A stretch of DNA of 64,000 nt from an uncultured Alistipes sp. (lineage in GTDB: Bacteria; Bacteroidota; Bacteroidia; Bacteroidales; Rikenellaceae). Shown in pieces: positions 8,590 through 17,472 of this stretch; the first letter of the stretch is position 1, and every line of letters starts with the position of its first letter. Below the pieces are notes generated by a model. It had not been told where the DNA came from. It did no database searches and saw only the letters and a program-made list of their open reading frames with translations. Location of the stretch: positions 11,148-75,147 of the forward strand of contig URRP01000006.1 of the NCBI GenBank assembly GCA_900550375.1, written 5' to 3'. Made by a program: the position numbers and the translations under genes.

Positions 8590-9954
8590 ATGAAAGAGGT
8601 TCTCAATTACATCCGCTCGCATCGTGACGACTTCGTCGAGGAGTTGTTCGGCGTGTTGCGCATCCCGTCGATCAGTGTGCAGGCGGAACACCGCGAGGAT
8701 ATGATACGCTGCGCCGAGCATCTGGCGGCGGCGCTCGTCAAGGCCGGTGCCGATCATGCCGAAGTGATGCCCACCGAGGGCAATCCGGTGGTCTTCGCCG
8801 AGAAGATCGTCGATCCGAAAGCCAAGACGGTGCTGGTCTACGGCCACTATGACGTGATGCCGGTCGACCCGCGCGAGGAGTGGACGACCGAACCGTTCGA
8901 ACCCGTCGTGCGCGACGGTCGCATCTGGGGGCGCGGTGCCGACGACGACAAAGGACAGTCGTTCATGCATATCAAGGCTTTCGAGGCGATGTGCGCCACC
9001 GGGCAACTTCCCTGCAACGTGAAGTTCATGCTCGAAGGCGAGGAGGAGATCGGCTCGCAGAGCCTCTACAAATTCTGCCGCGAGCAGAAGAAACTGTTGA
9101 AATCGGATGTCATTTTGGTCTCCGATACCTCGATGATTTCGATGGATACGCCTTCGATTACCTGCGGATTGCGCGGGTTGACGTATATGCAGGTAGAGGT
9201 ATCGGGACCCGATAAAGACCTGCATTCGGGATTGTTCGGCGGTGCGGTGGCCAATCCGGCCAACGTGCTGGCTCGGCTGGTCGCTTCGCTTGTCGACGAT
9301 GAGGGTCGTGTGACGATCCCCGGGTTCTACGACGACGTGCGCGAACTGTCGGCTGCCGAACGGCGTGCGCTCAACAAGGCGCCGTTCCGTTTGGTCGACT
9401 ACAAGCGGTCGCTGCATATCGGCGACGTGGTGGGAGAAGCGGGTTATACGACCATGGAGCGCACGGGGGTGCGTCCGTCGCTCGACGTGAACGGCATCTG
9501 GGGCGGTTATATCGAGGAGGGAACCAAGACGATCATTCCGGCGCGCGCTTCGGCCAAGATTTCGATGCGGCTGGTTCCGAATCAGGATTTTCGCAAGATC
9601 GCCAAGCTCTTCGAACGGCATTTCCGCGCCATTGCGCCCCGCAGCGTGAAGGTCGACGTGAAGTTTTTGCACGGCGGCGCGCCCTACGTTGCACCTACCG
9701 ACCTGCCGGCCTACGAAGCTGCCGAAAAGGCTGTGGAGGCTACCTTCGGCAAGAAGCCGCTGCCCTTCTATTCGGGCGGTTCGATTCCGATCGTGAGTGC
9801 TTTCGAGGAGATTCTGGGCGTGAAGTCGATCCTGCTGGGCTTCGGGCTGTCGCAGGATGCGATCCATTCGCCCAACGAAAGTTTCGGGCTGGATCAGTTC
9901 CTGCGCGGCATCGAGACGATCCCCTATTTCTACCGTTATTTCGCCGAGATGTAG
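8590..9954 (+). CDS. M20 family dipeptidase
   Basis: A 454-residue zinc peptidase of the M20 family. Metal ligands are visible as YGHYDVMP (His86, Asp88), GRGADDDKG (Asp119), the catalytic EGEEEIGS (about residues 150-156), and a C-terminal DAIHSPNESF. The lid/dimerisation domain occupies about residues 195-340. Such enzymes cleave dipeptides in the cytosol; the sequence resembles the dipeptidases that are encoded without a signal peptide. It is cotranscribed with glmM (12-nt gap) and ends just before a bidirectional terminator. Confidence 0.88.
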   Translation: MKEVLNYIRSHRDDFVEELFGVLRIPSISVQAEHREDMIRCAEHLAAALVKAGADHAEVMPTEGNPVVFAEKIVDPKAKTVLVYGHYDVMPVDPREEWTTEPFEPVVRDGRIWGRGADDDKGQSFMHIKAFEAMCATGQLPCNVKFMLEGEEEIGSQSLYKFCREQKKLLKSDVILVSDTSMISMDTPSITCGLRGLTYMQVEVSGPDKDLHSGLFGGAVANPANVLARLVASLVDDEGRVTIPGFYDDVRELSAAERRALNKAPFRLVDYKRSLHIGDVVGEAGYTTMERTGVRPSLDVNGIWGGYIEEGTKTIIPARASAKISMRLVPNQDFRKIAKLFERHFRAIAPRSVKVDVKFLHGGAPYVAPTDLPAYEAAEKAVEATFGKKPLPFYSGGSIPIVSAFEEILGVKSILLGFGLSQDAIHSPNESFGLDQFLRGIETIPYFYRYFAEM

Positions 9955-9969
9955 TTTCCGACCGGCCGA

Positions 9970-10006
9970 GAAAAAAAGCCGTCGCTCAACGAGTGACGGC
10001 TTTTTC
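9970..10006. terminator. Bidirectional terminator between M20 dipeptidase and esterase genes
   Basis: A 10-bp stem (9977-9986 with 9992-10001, one G-T pair) is flanked by an A7 run on the left and a T5-C-TT run on the right, so it can end transcripts arriving from both sides. Confidence 0.8.
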
Positions 10007-10024
10007 TTCGTATGCTATTCCGCG

Positions 10025-10999
10025 TCAGTTGCCTGCAAAGTTGCTGTTTATGAAGTCGGCGACGGTGAAGACCTTGTTGACCGGCTTGGCGTAAGTGAAA
10101 CGTTCTTCCGTGTCGATCATGGCGGGAAGCCGCTCGCCCACGAGTTGCGTGAGGAAGTAATCGATCGCGTCGCGGTAGTTGTTCATCGGCACGTTGGCGA
10201 TCGCATGGTCGGCATTCTCCACCGAATAGAAATAATACGGCGATTTCATCTCGGCGAGCTGCGCGGCAATGTACTTCGATCCGAAGATGCCTGCGCCGCC
10301 CAGTCGCAGCCCCTCGTAGGGAACGTTGGAGTCGGCGTCGCCGTGGAAGAGCATGATCGGGGCGGGCGCACTCTCCCAGCCCAGTTCGTCGCCCATGTTG
10401 ACGATGGCTCCGGCGAAGGAGATCACACCGGCGTAGTTGAACGCCTGCGGCAGCTTGGCGGTCAGCGGGTTCTTGTTGGCGATGAGGTATTCGCCCTGCA
10501 AAACGGTGATCGCTCCGGCGCTCGATCCGCAGGCGACGATCCGCTCGGGATCGATGCTCCACTCTTCGGCTTTGCCTGCAACGTAGCTCGTCGCGTCGTA
10601 GAGGTCTTCGACGGCCATCAGCACCGTCTGCGGCAGCAGCTGCGGAAAACTTTCGGGGGAGAGCTTGCCGGCGGCAAGCGGCTCCTTCAGTCCGAGACGG
10701 TAGTCGATCGAGACGACCGTATACCCGTTCTCGCGGGCCATGTACTCGAAGAACGGACGGTATGATTCGGCATCGCGCGTACCATGGATGAAGGCTCCGC
10801 CGAAGACGAAGATCATACAAGGAGCCTGCTCCCCGACTTTTATCGCAGGGGCATAGGTGTAGCGATCGAGCCGCAGCGAGTCGCCGTTTTTGACCGAGTA
10901 GACGAAGGTTTTGCATACGACCTCGGTGTCGGAGACGGTACGGCTGCATCCTGCCGGCAGAAAGCCGAGCATCAGCATCAGTAAAAGCATGTTTCGCAT
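10025..10999 (-). CDS. Alpha/beta-hydrolase (esterase) lipoprotein
   Basis: A 324-residue protein with an N-terminal lipobox (MLGFLPAGCS) indicating export and lipidation. The alpha/beta hydrolase core shows the oxyanion region FVFGGAFIHGTRD, the nucleophile elbow ACGSSAGAI, HGDADSNVPY (acid region) and ADHAIANV (catalytic His). It resembles carboxylesterase/BD-FAE-like enzymes; the substrate is unknown. I chose the ATG at 10999; a GTG nine bases upstream is also possible. The gene follows a DUF2461 gene by about 20 nt on the minus strand, and the bidirectional terminator at 9970-10006 ends it. Confidence 0.8.
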   Translation of the reverse strand: MRNMLLLMLMLGFLPAGCSRTVSDTEVVCKTFVYSVKNGDSLRLDRYTYAPAIKVGEQAPCMIFVFGGAFIHGTRDAESYRPFFEYMARENGYTVVSIDYRLGLKEPLAAGKLSPESFPQLLPQTVLMAVEDLYDATSYVAGKAEEWSIDPERIVACGSSAGAITVLQGEYLIANKNPLTAKLPQAFNYAGVISFAGAIVNMGDELGWESAPAPIMLFHGDADSNVPYEGLRLGGAGIFGSKYIAAQLAEMKSPYYFYSVENADHAIANVPMNNYRDAIDYFLTQLVGERLPAMIDTEERFTYAKPVNKVFTVADFINSNFAGN

Positions 11000-11019
11000 A
11001 GTTTGCACGTATTTGTAGA

Positions 11020-11703
11020 TTACATCATCTCTTCGTAGGCGTACTGCACGGCGCGGTTGAGCTGCTGCACGAAGGGCGCAGTCTTGCGGAACTCCGAGAG
11101 CGTGCGTCCCAACAGGTCGTCGCCCGCAAGGAAATCGTCGCCAAAGGAGCGGCAGAGGGCCACCTCCTTGAGCCGCAGCAGTTCGTCGTAAGGCGTACCG
11201 GCCGGAAATCCCGCAGGCAGGCGTCTGAGTTTCTGCGACTCGTCGAGCGCGAACCCCTTGGCGCGCCGGATGTTCTCAACAAATTTCGGGCCATTGTCCA
11301 CGATCTCCTCGCGCACGCTGCGGAGTACGACGGGATGCGGCATGTGAAGTCCTGCGAAGAGCATGTGGCCGCCGATCGGCCCCTCTTCGGGGTCGCCTTC
11401 GAGATGAAAATAGTAGCCCGCATATCCCGCTTTCTTGCCGTGCGGCGCGATGAAGATGCCCTGCCATGTCTTGTAGGGCGATTTATCGGTGCTGAAACGC
11501 ACGTCGCGATAGATGCGGTAAGTACACTCCTTTACGGTCAGCCCCTTAACGGCGGGATCGAACGAGGCGATTCCCTCGATCAATCCGCCGGCAAAGTTCT
11601 GGATGCGCTCCTGCAGCTGCAACCACTCGGTGCGGTGCGCCTCGAACCACGTGCGTTCGTTGTGGGCGTGCAGCTGTCGCAGGAATTCGACGACCGCTTT
11701 CAT
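11020..11703 (-). CDS. DUF2461 family protein
   Basis: A 227-residue cytosolic protein matching the DUF2461/TIGR02453 family by the N-terminal FLRQLHAHNERTWFEAHR, RIYRDVRFSTDKSPYKTWQG and the YYFHLE region near residue 98. No biochemical role is established for the family. It lies 1 nt downstream of glyA on the minus strand and 20 nt upstream of the esterase lipoprotein gene, so it probably belongs to the glyA transcript. Confidence 0.85.
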   Translation of the reverse strand: MKAVVEFLRQLHAHNERTWFEAHRTEWLQLQERIQNFAGGLIEGIASFDPAVKGLTVKECTYRIYRDVRFSTDKSPYKTWQGIFIAPHGKKAGYAGYYFHLEGDPEEGPIGGHMLFAGLHMPHPVVLRSVREEIVDNGPKFVENIRRAKGFALDESQKLRRLPAGFPAGTPYDELLRLKEVALCRSFGDDFLAGDDLLGRTLSEFRKTAPFVQQLNRAVQYAYEEMM

Positions 11704-11704
11704 T

Positions 11705-12985
11705 CTACCAAGCGAAAAGCGGATATTGCGACATCAGCGCGTTGACCTCTTTGCGGACGGCGGCGATATTGGCCTCGTTCTCGGGATCGTGCAGCACGCG
11801 GTCGATCAACTCGACGATCGTCTCCATCTTGTCCTCTTTCAGTCCGCGCGTGGTGATCGCCGGCGTGCCGAAACGCAGGCCCGACGTCTGGAACGGCGAG
11901 CGGCTGTCGAACGGCACCATGTTTTTGTTGGTGGTGATGTCGGCTGCAACGAGGCATTTCTCGGCCAGCTTGCCCGTCAGCTCGGGGAATTTGGTGCGCA
12001 GGTCGACGAGCATCAGGTGGTTGTCCGTACCGCCCGAGACGATTTTGTAGCCGCGTTTGACGAAGGCTTCGGCCATGGCCTTGGCATTCTTCTGCACCTG
12101 CGCCTGATACTCCTTGTAGCTGGGTTCGAGCGCCTCGCCGAAGGCAACGGCCTTGGCGGCGATCACGTGTTCGAGCGGTCCTCCCTGAATCCCGGGGAAA
12201 ACGGCCGAATTGAGCAGCTGCGACATCTTCTTGACGACGCCTTTGGGCGTGGTGTAGCCCCACGGATTGTCGAAATCCTTGCCCATGAGTATGATGCCGC
12301 CGCGCGGGCCGCGCAGCGTCTTGTGGGTCGTCGAGGTGACGATATGGGCATATTTCACGGGATTGTCCAGCAGTCCGGCGGCGATCAGTCCTGCCGTGTG
12401 AGCCATGTCGACCATGAGCAGCGCGCCCACCTTGTCGGCGATCTCGCGCATCCGCTTGTAGTCCCATTCGCGCGAATAGGCCGATGCGCCGCCGATGATG
12501 AGCTTCGGCTTGTGTTCCAATGCTTTGCGCTCCATATCCTCGTAGTCGATCGTGCCGGTCTGCTCGTTGAGCAGGTAGCCTACGGCATTGAAATACATTC
12601 CCGACATATTGACCGCCGAACCGTGCGAAAGATGACCGCCGTGCGCGAGGTCGAGTCCCATGAAGGTGTCGCCCGGCTTGAGCACTGCAAAGAAAACAGC
12701 CATATTGGCCTGCGCGCCCGAGTGGGGCTGCACGTTGGCGTATTCGGCGCCGTAGAGGCGGCAGACGCGCTCGATGGCCAGCGTCTCGACCTGATCGACG
12801 ACTTCACAGCCGCCGTAGTAGCGGGCGCCGGGATAGCCTTCTGCATATTTGTTGGTCAGCACCGAACCCATCGCTTCCATTACTTGGTCGCTGACATAGT
12901 TTTCCGAGGCGATCAACTCGATGCCCTCCGTCTGGCGCTTGTGCTCGGCGCCGATCAAATCGAAAATCTGAGAATCTCTTTTCAT
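11705..12985 (-). CDS. glyA: Serine hydroxymethyltransferase
   Basis: A 426-residue PLP enzyme of normal length. It contains [11 protein letters not shown], the tetrahydrofolate/PLP region [25 protein letters not shown], and the PLP lysine motif [15 protein letters not shown]. The enzyme interconverts serine and glycine while charging tetrahydrofolate with one-carbon units. It diverges from fabG; a TATCTTTG -7 element for it lies at 13076-13083. Downstream genes (DUF2461, esterase) run in the same direction with tiny gaps. Confidence 0.97.
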   Translation of the reverse strand: MKRDSQIFDLIGAEHKRQTEGIELIASENYVSDQVMEAMGSVLTNKYAEGYPGARYYGGCEVVDQVETLAIERVCRLYGAEYANVQPHSGAQANMAVFFAVLKPGDTFMGLDLAHGGHLSHGSAVNMSGMYFNAVGYLLNEQTGTIDYEDMERKALEHKPKLIIGGASAYSREWDYKRMREIADKVGALLMVDMAHTAGLIAAGLLDNPVKYAHIVTSTTHKTLRGPRGGIILMGKDFDNPWGYTTPKGVVKKMSQLLNSAVFPGIQGGPLEHVIAAKAVAFGEALEPSYKEYQAQVQKNAKAMAEAFVKRGYKIVSGGTDNHLMLVDLRTKFPELTGKLAEKCLVAADITTNKNMVPFDSRSPFQTSGLRFGTPAITTRGLKEDKMETIVELIDRVLHDPENEANIAAVRKEVNALMSQYPLFAW

Positions 12986-13075
12986 AATATGTATTAAGCG
13001 TGATTAATCCTTCGATGGCCGTGGACAAGGTGCGAACTTGCGGTACAGCGCCTCTGCCTGTCGGTTTATCCTTGG

Positions 13076-13111
13076 CAAAGATATACAATCCGAATTATTT
13101 TACTACCTTTG
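13076..13111. promoter_or_regulatory. Divergent -7 elements for glyA and fabG
   Basis: On the minus strand TATCTTTG (13076-13083) faces glyA; on the plus strand TACCTTTG (13104-13111) faces fabG. Both match the Bacteroidetes TAnnTTTG box. Neither has a clear TTTG at the -33 position, so these are partial promoter assignments. Confidence 0.5.
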
Positions 13112-13158
13112 TCAACGGAATTTTATCAACAACTCTATAACAATTACTGAAAAGAGAC

Positions 13159-13905
13159 ATGAAATTACTGGAAGGAAAAGTCGCAGTCGTGACAGGTGCC
13201 GCCCGCGGCATCGGAAAGGCAATTGCATTGCAGTTCGCCAAGGAGGGCGCGAATGTTGCATTCACCGATCTGGTGATCGACGAGAACGGAAAAGCCACCG
13301 AGGCGGAGATCACCGCACTGGGTGTGAAATGCAAGGGCTACGCCTCGAATGCCGCCGATTTCGAACAGACGCACGAAGTCGTGCAGCAGATCGTCGCCGA
13401 TTTCGGCCGGATCGATATTCTGGTGAACAATGCCGGCATTACCAAGGACGGCCTGATGATGCGCATGAGCGAGGCGCAGTGGGATGCCGTGCTGACGGTC
13501 AACCTGAAGTCGGCGTTCAACTTCATCCACGCCGTGACGCCGATCATGGCCCGTCAGAAGTCGGGTTCGATCATCAACATGTCGTCGGTGGTGGGCGTGA
13601 GCGGCAATGCCGGTCAGTGCAATTACTCGGCGTCGAAAGCCGGTATGATCGGTCTGGCCAAGTCGATCGCCAAGGAGATGGGGCCCCGCGGCATCCGCGC
13701 CAACTGCATTGCCCCGGGTTTCATCATCACCGACATGACCGACAAGCTGCCCGACGAAGTCAAGGAGGGCTGGTACAAGCAGATTCCGCTGCGGCGCGGC
13801 GGTACGCCTGAGGATGTAGCCAAAGTGGCCCTGTTCCTTGCATCGGACCTGTCGTCGTATGTCAGCGGTCAGGTTATCCACTGCTGCGGCGCGATGAACT
13901 GCTAA
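13159..13905 (+). CDS. fabG: 3-oxoacyl-ACP reductase
   Basis: A 248-residue short-chain dehydrogenase. It has the NADPH motif VVTGAARGIGKAIA (residues about 10-23), NNAGITKDGLMMRM, the catalytic Ser in INMSSVVGVSGNAGQ, and YSASKAG with the catalytic Tyr and Lys. The NAGITKDGLMMRM stretch is specific enough to favour FabG of fatty acid elongation over other SDRs. It starts with ATG 48 nt downstream of a TACCTTTG box and ends before a hairpin terminator. Confidence 0.93.
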   Translation: MKLLEGKVAVVTGAARGIGKAIALQFAKEGANVAFTDLVIDENGKATEAEITALGVKCKGYASNAADFEQTHEVVQQIVADFGRIDILVNNAGITKDGLMMRMSEAQWDAVLTVNLKSAFNFIHAVTPIMARQKSGSIINMSSVVGVSGNAGQCNYSASKAGMIGLAKSIAKEMGPRGIRANCIAPGFIITDMTDKLPDEVKEGWYKQIPLRRGGTPEDVAKVALFLASDLSSYVSGQVIHCCGAMNC

Positions 13906-13928
13906 TTTTAGCACCGAATCACGATACG

Positions 13929-13972
13929 AACGAGGTGGAGGGCCGCACGGTCTTTCACCTCGTTTGCTTTTA
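13929..13972 (+). terminator. Terminator downstream of fabG
   Basis: A 9-bp stem (13929-13937 with 13956-13964) is followed by a T-rich tail, consistent with ending the fabG transcript before the PorV-like gene. Confidence 0.6.
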
Positions 13973-13983
13973 ACGAACAGGAT

Positions 13984-14865
13984 ATGAAACGATTGATTCT
14001 TTTGGCCGCGACGCTCATCGGCGGCATTGTTCCCGCAGCGGCGCAGTCCTACGGGATCGCCAATCCCGATGCTCGGATACTGGGCATGGGCGGCATCGAG
14101 ACGGTGACTTCGGCCGATGCGTACAGCATCTTCAACAATCCTTCGGCGGCTCTCTTCGATCGGCGGAAAGCGCAGGTGGCGACCTCGTTTTTTACCCTTT
14201 CGGACAAGACGACCTACTCTGCTGCCGGTTACTATAAGTTCAATACGCAGCATGTGCTCGCCGGAGGCTGGAGGACGTTCGGTTTCAGCGACCGCATGAA
14301 GGACAAGTCGGTGTCGCTGGCATACGCCTATCGGCTGAACGGTACTGTGGCGTTGGGTCTTACGGCGGATTACGCCCGTTTCGTGCGGGAGCGGATCGGC
14401 AATGCGCTTTCGGCCGGCATCACGGCGCAGGCGGTCGTACCTTTCGACAAAGGAGACGATTATTCCACCCTGCGGCTGGGTGCCAAACTGACGGGTATCG
14501 GCGGATTCATGGACGGTCCAGCGGAGATGAAACTGCCGGTCGCCTTCACTGCGGGCGCTGCCTACGACTGGTTCCTGAGCGACGTTCATGCACTGACCTT
14601 TGCCGGCGAATGCCGGTACACGTTCTCTCCGGCCGCGGCGCGAGGCGTGGAGGGCGGTCTCGGCGTGGAGTACAATCTGATGCAGCTGCTCCAGTTCCGC
14701 ATGGGGTATCACGGCGGGGAGTCGCGGTTGTTCTATCCCGATTACTTTTCGCTGGGCATCGGCGTGCGTTTCATGCACCTTTGCTTCGATGCGGGCTACA
14801 CCGTAGCCAAAAAGGCTTCGCCCATGCACAACGCCTATTCGCTTACGGTCGGTCTGGATTTTTAA
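13984..14865 (+). CDS. PorV/PorQ-like outer membrane protein
   Basis: A 293-residue protein with a clear signal peptide (cleavage after PAAAQ, about residue 20). The segment ARILGMGGIETVTSADAYSIFNNP is typical of the PorV/PorQ/UPF0164 outer-membrane family, and the remainder alternates polar and hydrophobic residues as in a beta barrel, ending in an aromatic residue (GLDF). Homologues are found with type IX secretion, but whether this protein takes part is not shown. Its 3' end overlaps the convergent phosphatase gene by 23 nt. Confidence 0.78.
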   Translation: MKRLILLAATLIGGIVPAAAQSYGIANPDARILGMGGIETVTSADAYSIFNNPSAALFDRRKAQVATSFFTLSDKTTYSAAGYYKFNTQHVLAGGWRTFGFSDRMKDKSVSLAYAYRLNGTVALGLTADYARFVRERIGNALSAGITAQAVVPFDKGDDYSTLRLGAKLTGIGGFMDGPAEMKLPVAFTAGAAYDWFLSDVHALTFAGECRYTFSPAAARGVEGGLGVEYNLMQLLQFRMGYHGGESRLFYPDYFSLGIGVRFMHLCFDAGYTVAKKASPMHNAYSLTVGLDF

Positions 14866-15325
14866 GCTCTTCGAGCAGCCCCTCGCAGGCATCTTCGAGC
14901 AGGTCGAGCACCAACTCGAATCCCTCGTGCCCTTCGTAGTAGGGATCCGGTACATGATCCCACTGCGGAGTGCGGCGGCAGAACTCCGTCATGCGGTAGA
15001 TTTTGCCGGCGAGTTCGCGCGACGGTGCGAGCCGGTGAGCTGTTTCGTAGTTGTTGTCGTCCATGACGACGATCCGGTCGAACTGTTCGAAGTCGGCTTC
15101 GCGCAGCGGACGGGCACGATGCGTAAGGTCGTATCCGCGCCGTGCGGCAGCGCGGCGCATACGGGAGTCGGGCAGATCGCCGGCATGTCCCGAATAGGTG
15201 CCGGCCGAATCGACTTCGATGCGGTCGCTCAGGGAGCTGCGGCTGACCAGCGTACGGAAAATTTCTTCGGCAGCCGGAGAGCGGCAGATGTTGCCGAGGC
15301 AGACAAAAAGGATTTTGGTTTTCAT
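14843..15325 (-). CDS. Low-molecular-weight protein tyrosine phosphatase
   Basis: About 160 residues. The P-loop CLGNICRS near the N-terminus supplies the nucleophile Cys9 and Arg15 of the CX5R signature, and VPDPYYEG supplies the general-acid Asp. The enzyme dephosphorylates tyrosines on proteins such as capsule kinases, or small aryl phosphates. The start is set at ATG 15325 (15328 is also possible) because the promoter at 15332-15363 would begin transcription almost at this codon. The gene overlaps the preceding PorV-like gene tail-to-tail by 23 nt. Confidence 0.9.
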   Translation of the reverse strand: MKTKILFVCLGNICRSPAAEEIFRTLVSRSSLSDRIEVDSAGTYSGHAGDLPDSRMRRAAARRGYDLTHRARPLREADFEQFDRIVVMDDNNYETAHRLAPSRELAGKIYRMTEFCRRTPQWDHVPDPYYEGHEGFELVLDLLEDACEGLLEELKNPDRP

Positions 15326-15331
15326 CATCTG

Positions 15332-15363
15332 CAAAGATAGCGCAAGCCGAGGGCAGAACCAAA
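15332..15363 (-). promoter_or_regulatory. Repeat-borne promoter for the tyrosine phosphatase gene
   Basis: On the minus strand TTTG (15360-15363), a 20-nt spacer and TATCTTTG (15332-15339) give a perfect Bacteroidetes promoter. The expected transcription start falls at or within a few bases of the ATG at 15325, implying a leaderless or nearly leaderless mRNA. The same spacer sequence recurs upstream of ssrA. Confidence 0.7.
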
Positions 15364-15470
15364 TTTATTGGGGATTTGCCGAGGCGCCGCCTATCTACGC
15401 GGGGCTTGTCCCCGCAAAGTCGCGCAAGGTGAGGGCAGAACCAAATATCAATTGTCATACTGAGCGAGCC
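15332..15470. repeat. Two tandem copies of a promoter-bearing intergenic repeat
   Basis: Copy one (15332 to about 15385) and copy two (15415 to about 15470) share CAAAG, GCGCAAG and GAGGGCAGAACCAAAT in the same order and orientation. Copy two has a damaged -7 box and a spacer one base shorter, so it looks like a decayed duplicate. A related copy sits at 59476-59530 ahead of ssrA. The remaining 15471-15719 holds no gene that I can support, only a TATCTTTG box at 15677-15684. Confidence 0.55.
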
Positions 15471-15676
15471 GGATGGCGAGCGTGAGCATCGGCCGAGAAA
15501 AACCGACAGAAGACGGGCGGTTGTTCGGCAGTTGCATCCGATCGGTCTGAATAGGTTGTGAATCGTTTTACCGGTTCTGCGCGGCGCAGTCTTTGCATTA
15601 GGAATAAGAATAGAGAATAGTGGTCTTTTTGAACATTATTCGGACTTTGATAGGGGCCGATCTGTCGAAAAATTCG

Positions 15677-15684
15677 TATCTTTG
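15677..15684 (+). promoter_or_regulatory. -7 element for the YtfJ-like gene
   Basis: TATCTTTG matches the Bacteroidetes -7 box exactly and lies 35 nt upstream of the YtfJ-like start. No convincing TTTG at the usual -33 distance is visible. Confidence 0.45.
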
Positions 15685-15719
15685 CCCGAAAATAAGGTGT
15701 ATAATTAATTCACCGAATT

Positions 15720-16253
15720 ATGATGAAACTGAAAAATTATCTGGCGCTGGCAGCTTTTACGCTGACATTCGGCACCGTGTCGGCGCAAACCGAAGAGATG
15801 ACGCTGCCGCGAACAGTCTCGAACGTCGAAGTGCTTGATCTGGAGGGGAAACCCGCGACGCTTCCGTATTGGGGGGAAAAGAACCTGATGATCTTCTATG
15901 TCGATCCCGACCATCATAAGCAGAATGAAGATTTTACCATCGAACTGGAACAGAATCACCGTGCCGAGAGCGATAAGATTTACGGTTTCGGCGTGATGAA
16001 TCTCAAGGACGCGCCGATGGTGCCCAACGGCATGGCCCGTTCGATGGCTCGCAAACGTACGGAGACGAACGGTGCGACGGTGCTTGCCGACCAGACGCGT
16101 GCGTTGAGTACGGCGTGGAATCTGGGTGACTGCAACAACAAATTCGTGCTGATGTTCGTCACCAAAGAGGGCGAGTTGGTTTTCCTGCGCAAGGGGATTC
16201 TCTCGGATGCCGACAAGGAGGCCTTTTACGAGGTGTTAGATAGCTATAAATAA
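15720..16253 (+). CDS. YtfJ-like periplasmic thioredoxin-fold protein
   Basis: A 177-residue exported protein. The signal peptide ends at FGTVSAQ (about residue 22). The mature part resembles the YtfJ family: VEVLDLEGKPATLPYWGEKNLMIFYVDPDH, then TETNGATVLADQTRALSTAWNLGDCNNKFVLMFVTKEGELVF. It has the redoxin layout but no CXXC motif, so a thiol-redox role is doubtful. Its stop codon overlaps the next ATG (TAATG), coupling it to the barrel protein downstream. Confidence 0.75.
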   Translation: MMKLKNYLALAAFTLTFGTVSAQTEEMTLPRTVSNVEVLDLEGKPATLPYWGEKNLMIFYVDPDHHKQNEDFTIELEQNHRAESDKIYGFGVMNLKDAPMVPNGMARSMARKRTETNGATVLADQTRALSTAWNLGDCNNKFVLMFVTKEGELVFLRKGILSDADKEAFYEVLDSYK

Positions 16254-17467
16254 TGGTATTACGAAGGTTTCTCCCTGCCGTCGTCTGCTGTTTCATGCTT
16301 CTTTCCGCTCGTGCGCAGCAGGATACGCTCTGTGTGCGTGACGGCGACACGCTCCGTTACAAGTATACGCCGCTGCCTGATCCGGCGGCCGCAGCCGAGG
16401 CGCAGCCGCCGAAACGAAAGGATAATTTCTGGAATCGGATCATTCACGGCAATGTCGACCGTACGTTCGAGAAGAAGATCGACTTCAGCTTTATCGGCGC
16501 TCCTTCCTATACGAAAGAGGCGAGCGTCGGTCTCGGTGTGCTGGCGTCGGGACTCTACCGCATCGATCGCACCGATTCGCTGACGCCTCCGTCGGACGTT
16601 TCGTTCTTCGGTAATTTTTCGTTGTCGGGATTTTATATGTTCGGCGTGAGCGGCAATACGCTTTTCGACCACAACCGCTCGCGGGTGATTTATGAGGTGT
16701 CGTTTGCCTCGAAACCGCTCGATTTCTGGGGAATAGGCTATGAAGCGGGCCGTTTCAACGAATCCACCGACTATATCCGCAAACAAGTGAAGTTCGACGC
16801 CGGCTATCTGTATGAAGTGTGGAAGCACCTCTACATCGGCGGGTCGCTGCTGTTCTCCTATACGAAAGGAACGAATTTCGACGATCGGGGCTTAGCCTAT
16901 CTCACCGGGCAGAAATTGCACTACACCACGTCGGGCATCGGCGTGACGCTGCAATATGACTCGCGCGACTTCATTCCCGCTCCCGAAAGCGGGACCTTTC
17001 TGATGGTCAAGCAGGTGATCTACCCCAAGGGGCTGGGCAACTGCGGCCGGACACTCTACAAGACCACGGCGACGGCCGACTATTACCAGCGCCTGTGGCG
17101 CGGGGCCGTGCTGGCGACCGATATTTTCGGCGAGTTCAACAGTTCGGGAACGCCTTGGTGTATGCTGGCGGAGTTGGGCGGCGGTTACCGGATGCGCGGC
17201 TATTATCAGGGCCGTTATGTCGACAACAACATCCTTTCGTGCCAGATCGAATACCGCCAGCGCGTCTGGCGGCGTTTCGGCTGCGCCGTGTGGGGCGGTG
17301 CGGGCAACGTCTTTTCTTCGTTCGAACGTTTCCATTGGGATCAGACGCTGCCCAACTATGGGCTGGGTGTGCGCTGGGAGTTCAAACACCGTGTGAACGT
17401 GCGCGTCGACTACGGTTTCGGACGCAAGACCAGCGGATTGATTTTCAACATTAACGAAGCATTCTGA
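16253..17467 (+). CDS. BamA/TamA-like (surface antigen D15) outer membrane protein
   Basis: A 404-residue exported protein with a signal peptide ending LLSARAQ. No POTRA repeats are evident; the length accommodates a single barrel. Features such as GIGVTLQYDSRDFIPAPESGTFLMV, YRMRGYYQGRYVDNN (VRGF-like loop) and the GLGVRWEFKHRVNVRVDYGFG C-terminus are typical of the Omp85 barrel. Omp85 members insert or translocate proteins or lipids at the outer membrane; this short form has no defined partner. It starts inside the stop of the YtfJ-like gene and ends 5 nt before the phosphoethanolamine transferase gene. Confidence 0.82.
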   Translation: MVLRRFLPAVVCCFMLLSARAQQDTLCVRDGDTLRYKYTPLPDPAAAAEAQPPKRKDNFWNRIIHGNVDRTFEKKIDFSFIGAPSYTKEASVGLGVLASGLYRIDRTDSLTPPSDVSFFGNFSLSGFYMFGVSGNTLFDHNRSRVIYEVSFASKPLDFWGIGYEAGRFNESTDYIRKQVKFDAGYLYEVWKHLYIGGSLLFSYTKGTNFDDRGLAYLTGQKLHYTTSGIGVTLQYDSRDFIPAPESGTFLMVKQVIYPKGLGNCGRTLYKTTATADYYQRLWRGAVLATDIFGEFNSSGTPWCMLAELGGGYRMRGYYQGRYVDNNILSCQIEYRQRVWRRFGCAVWGGAGNVFSSFERFHWDQTLPNYGLGVRWEFKHRVNVRVDYGFGRKTSGLIFNINEAF

Positions 17468-17472
17468 CAATC

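Noticed and set aside
7651..9867. A 738-codon minus-strand frame opposite glmM and the M20 dipeptidase
   Set aside because: Composition is His/Arg-rich without any family motif and it covers two clear genes. Same reasoning applies to the large antisense frames at 20179-22104, 36931-38874 and 60422-62446.
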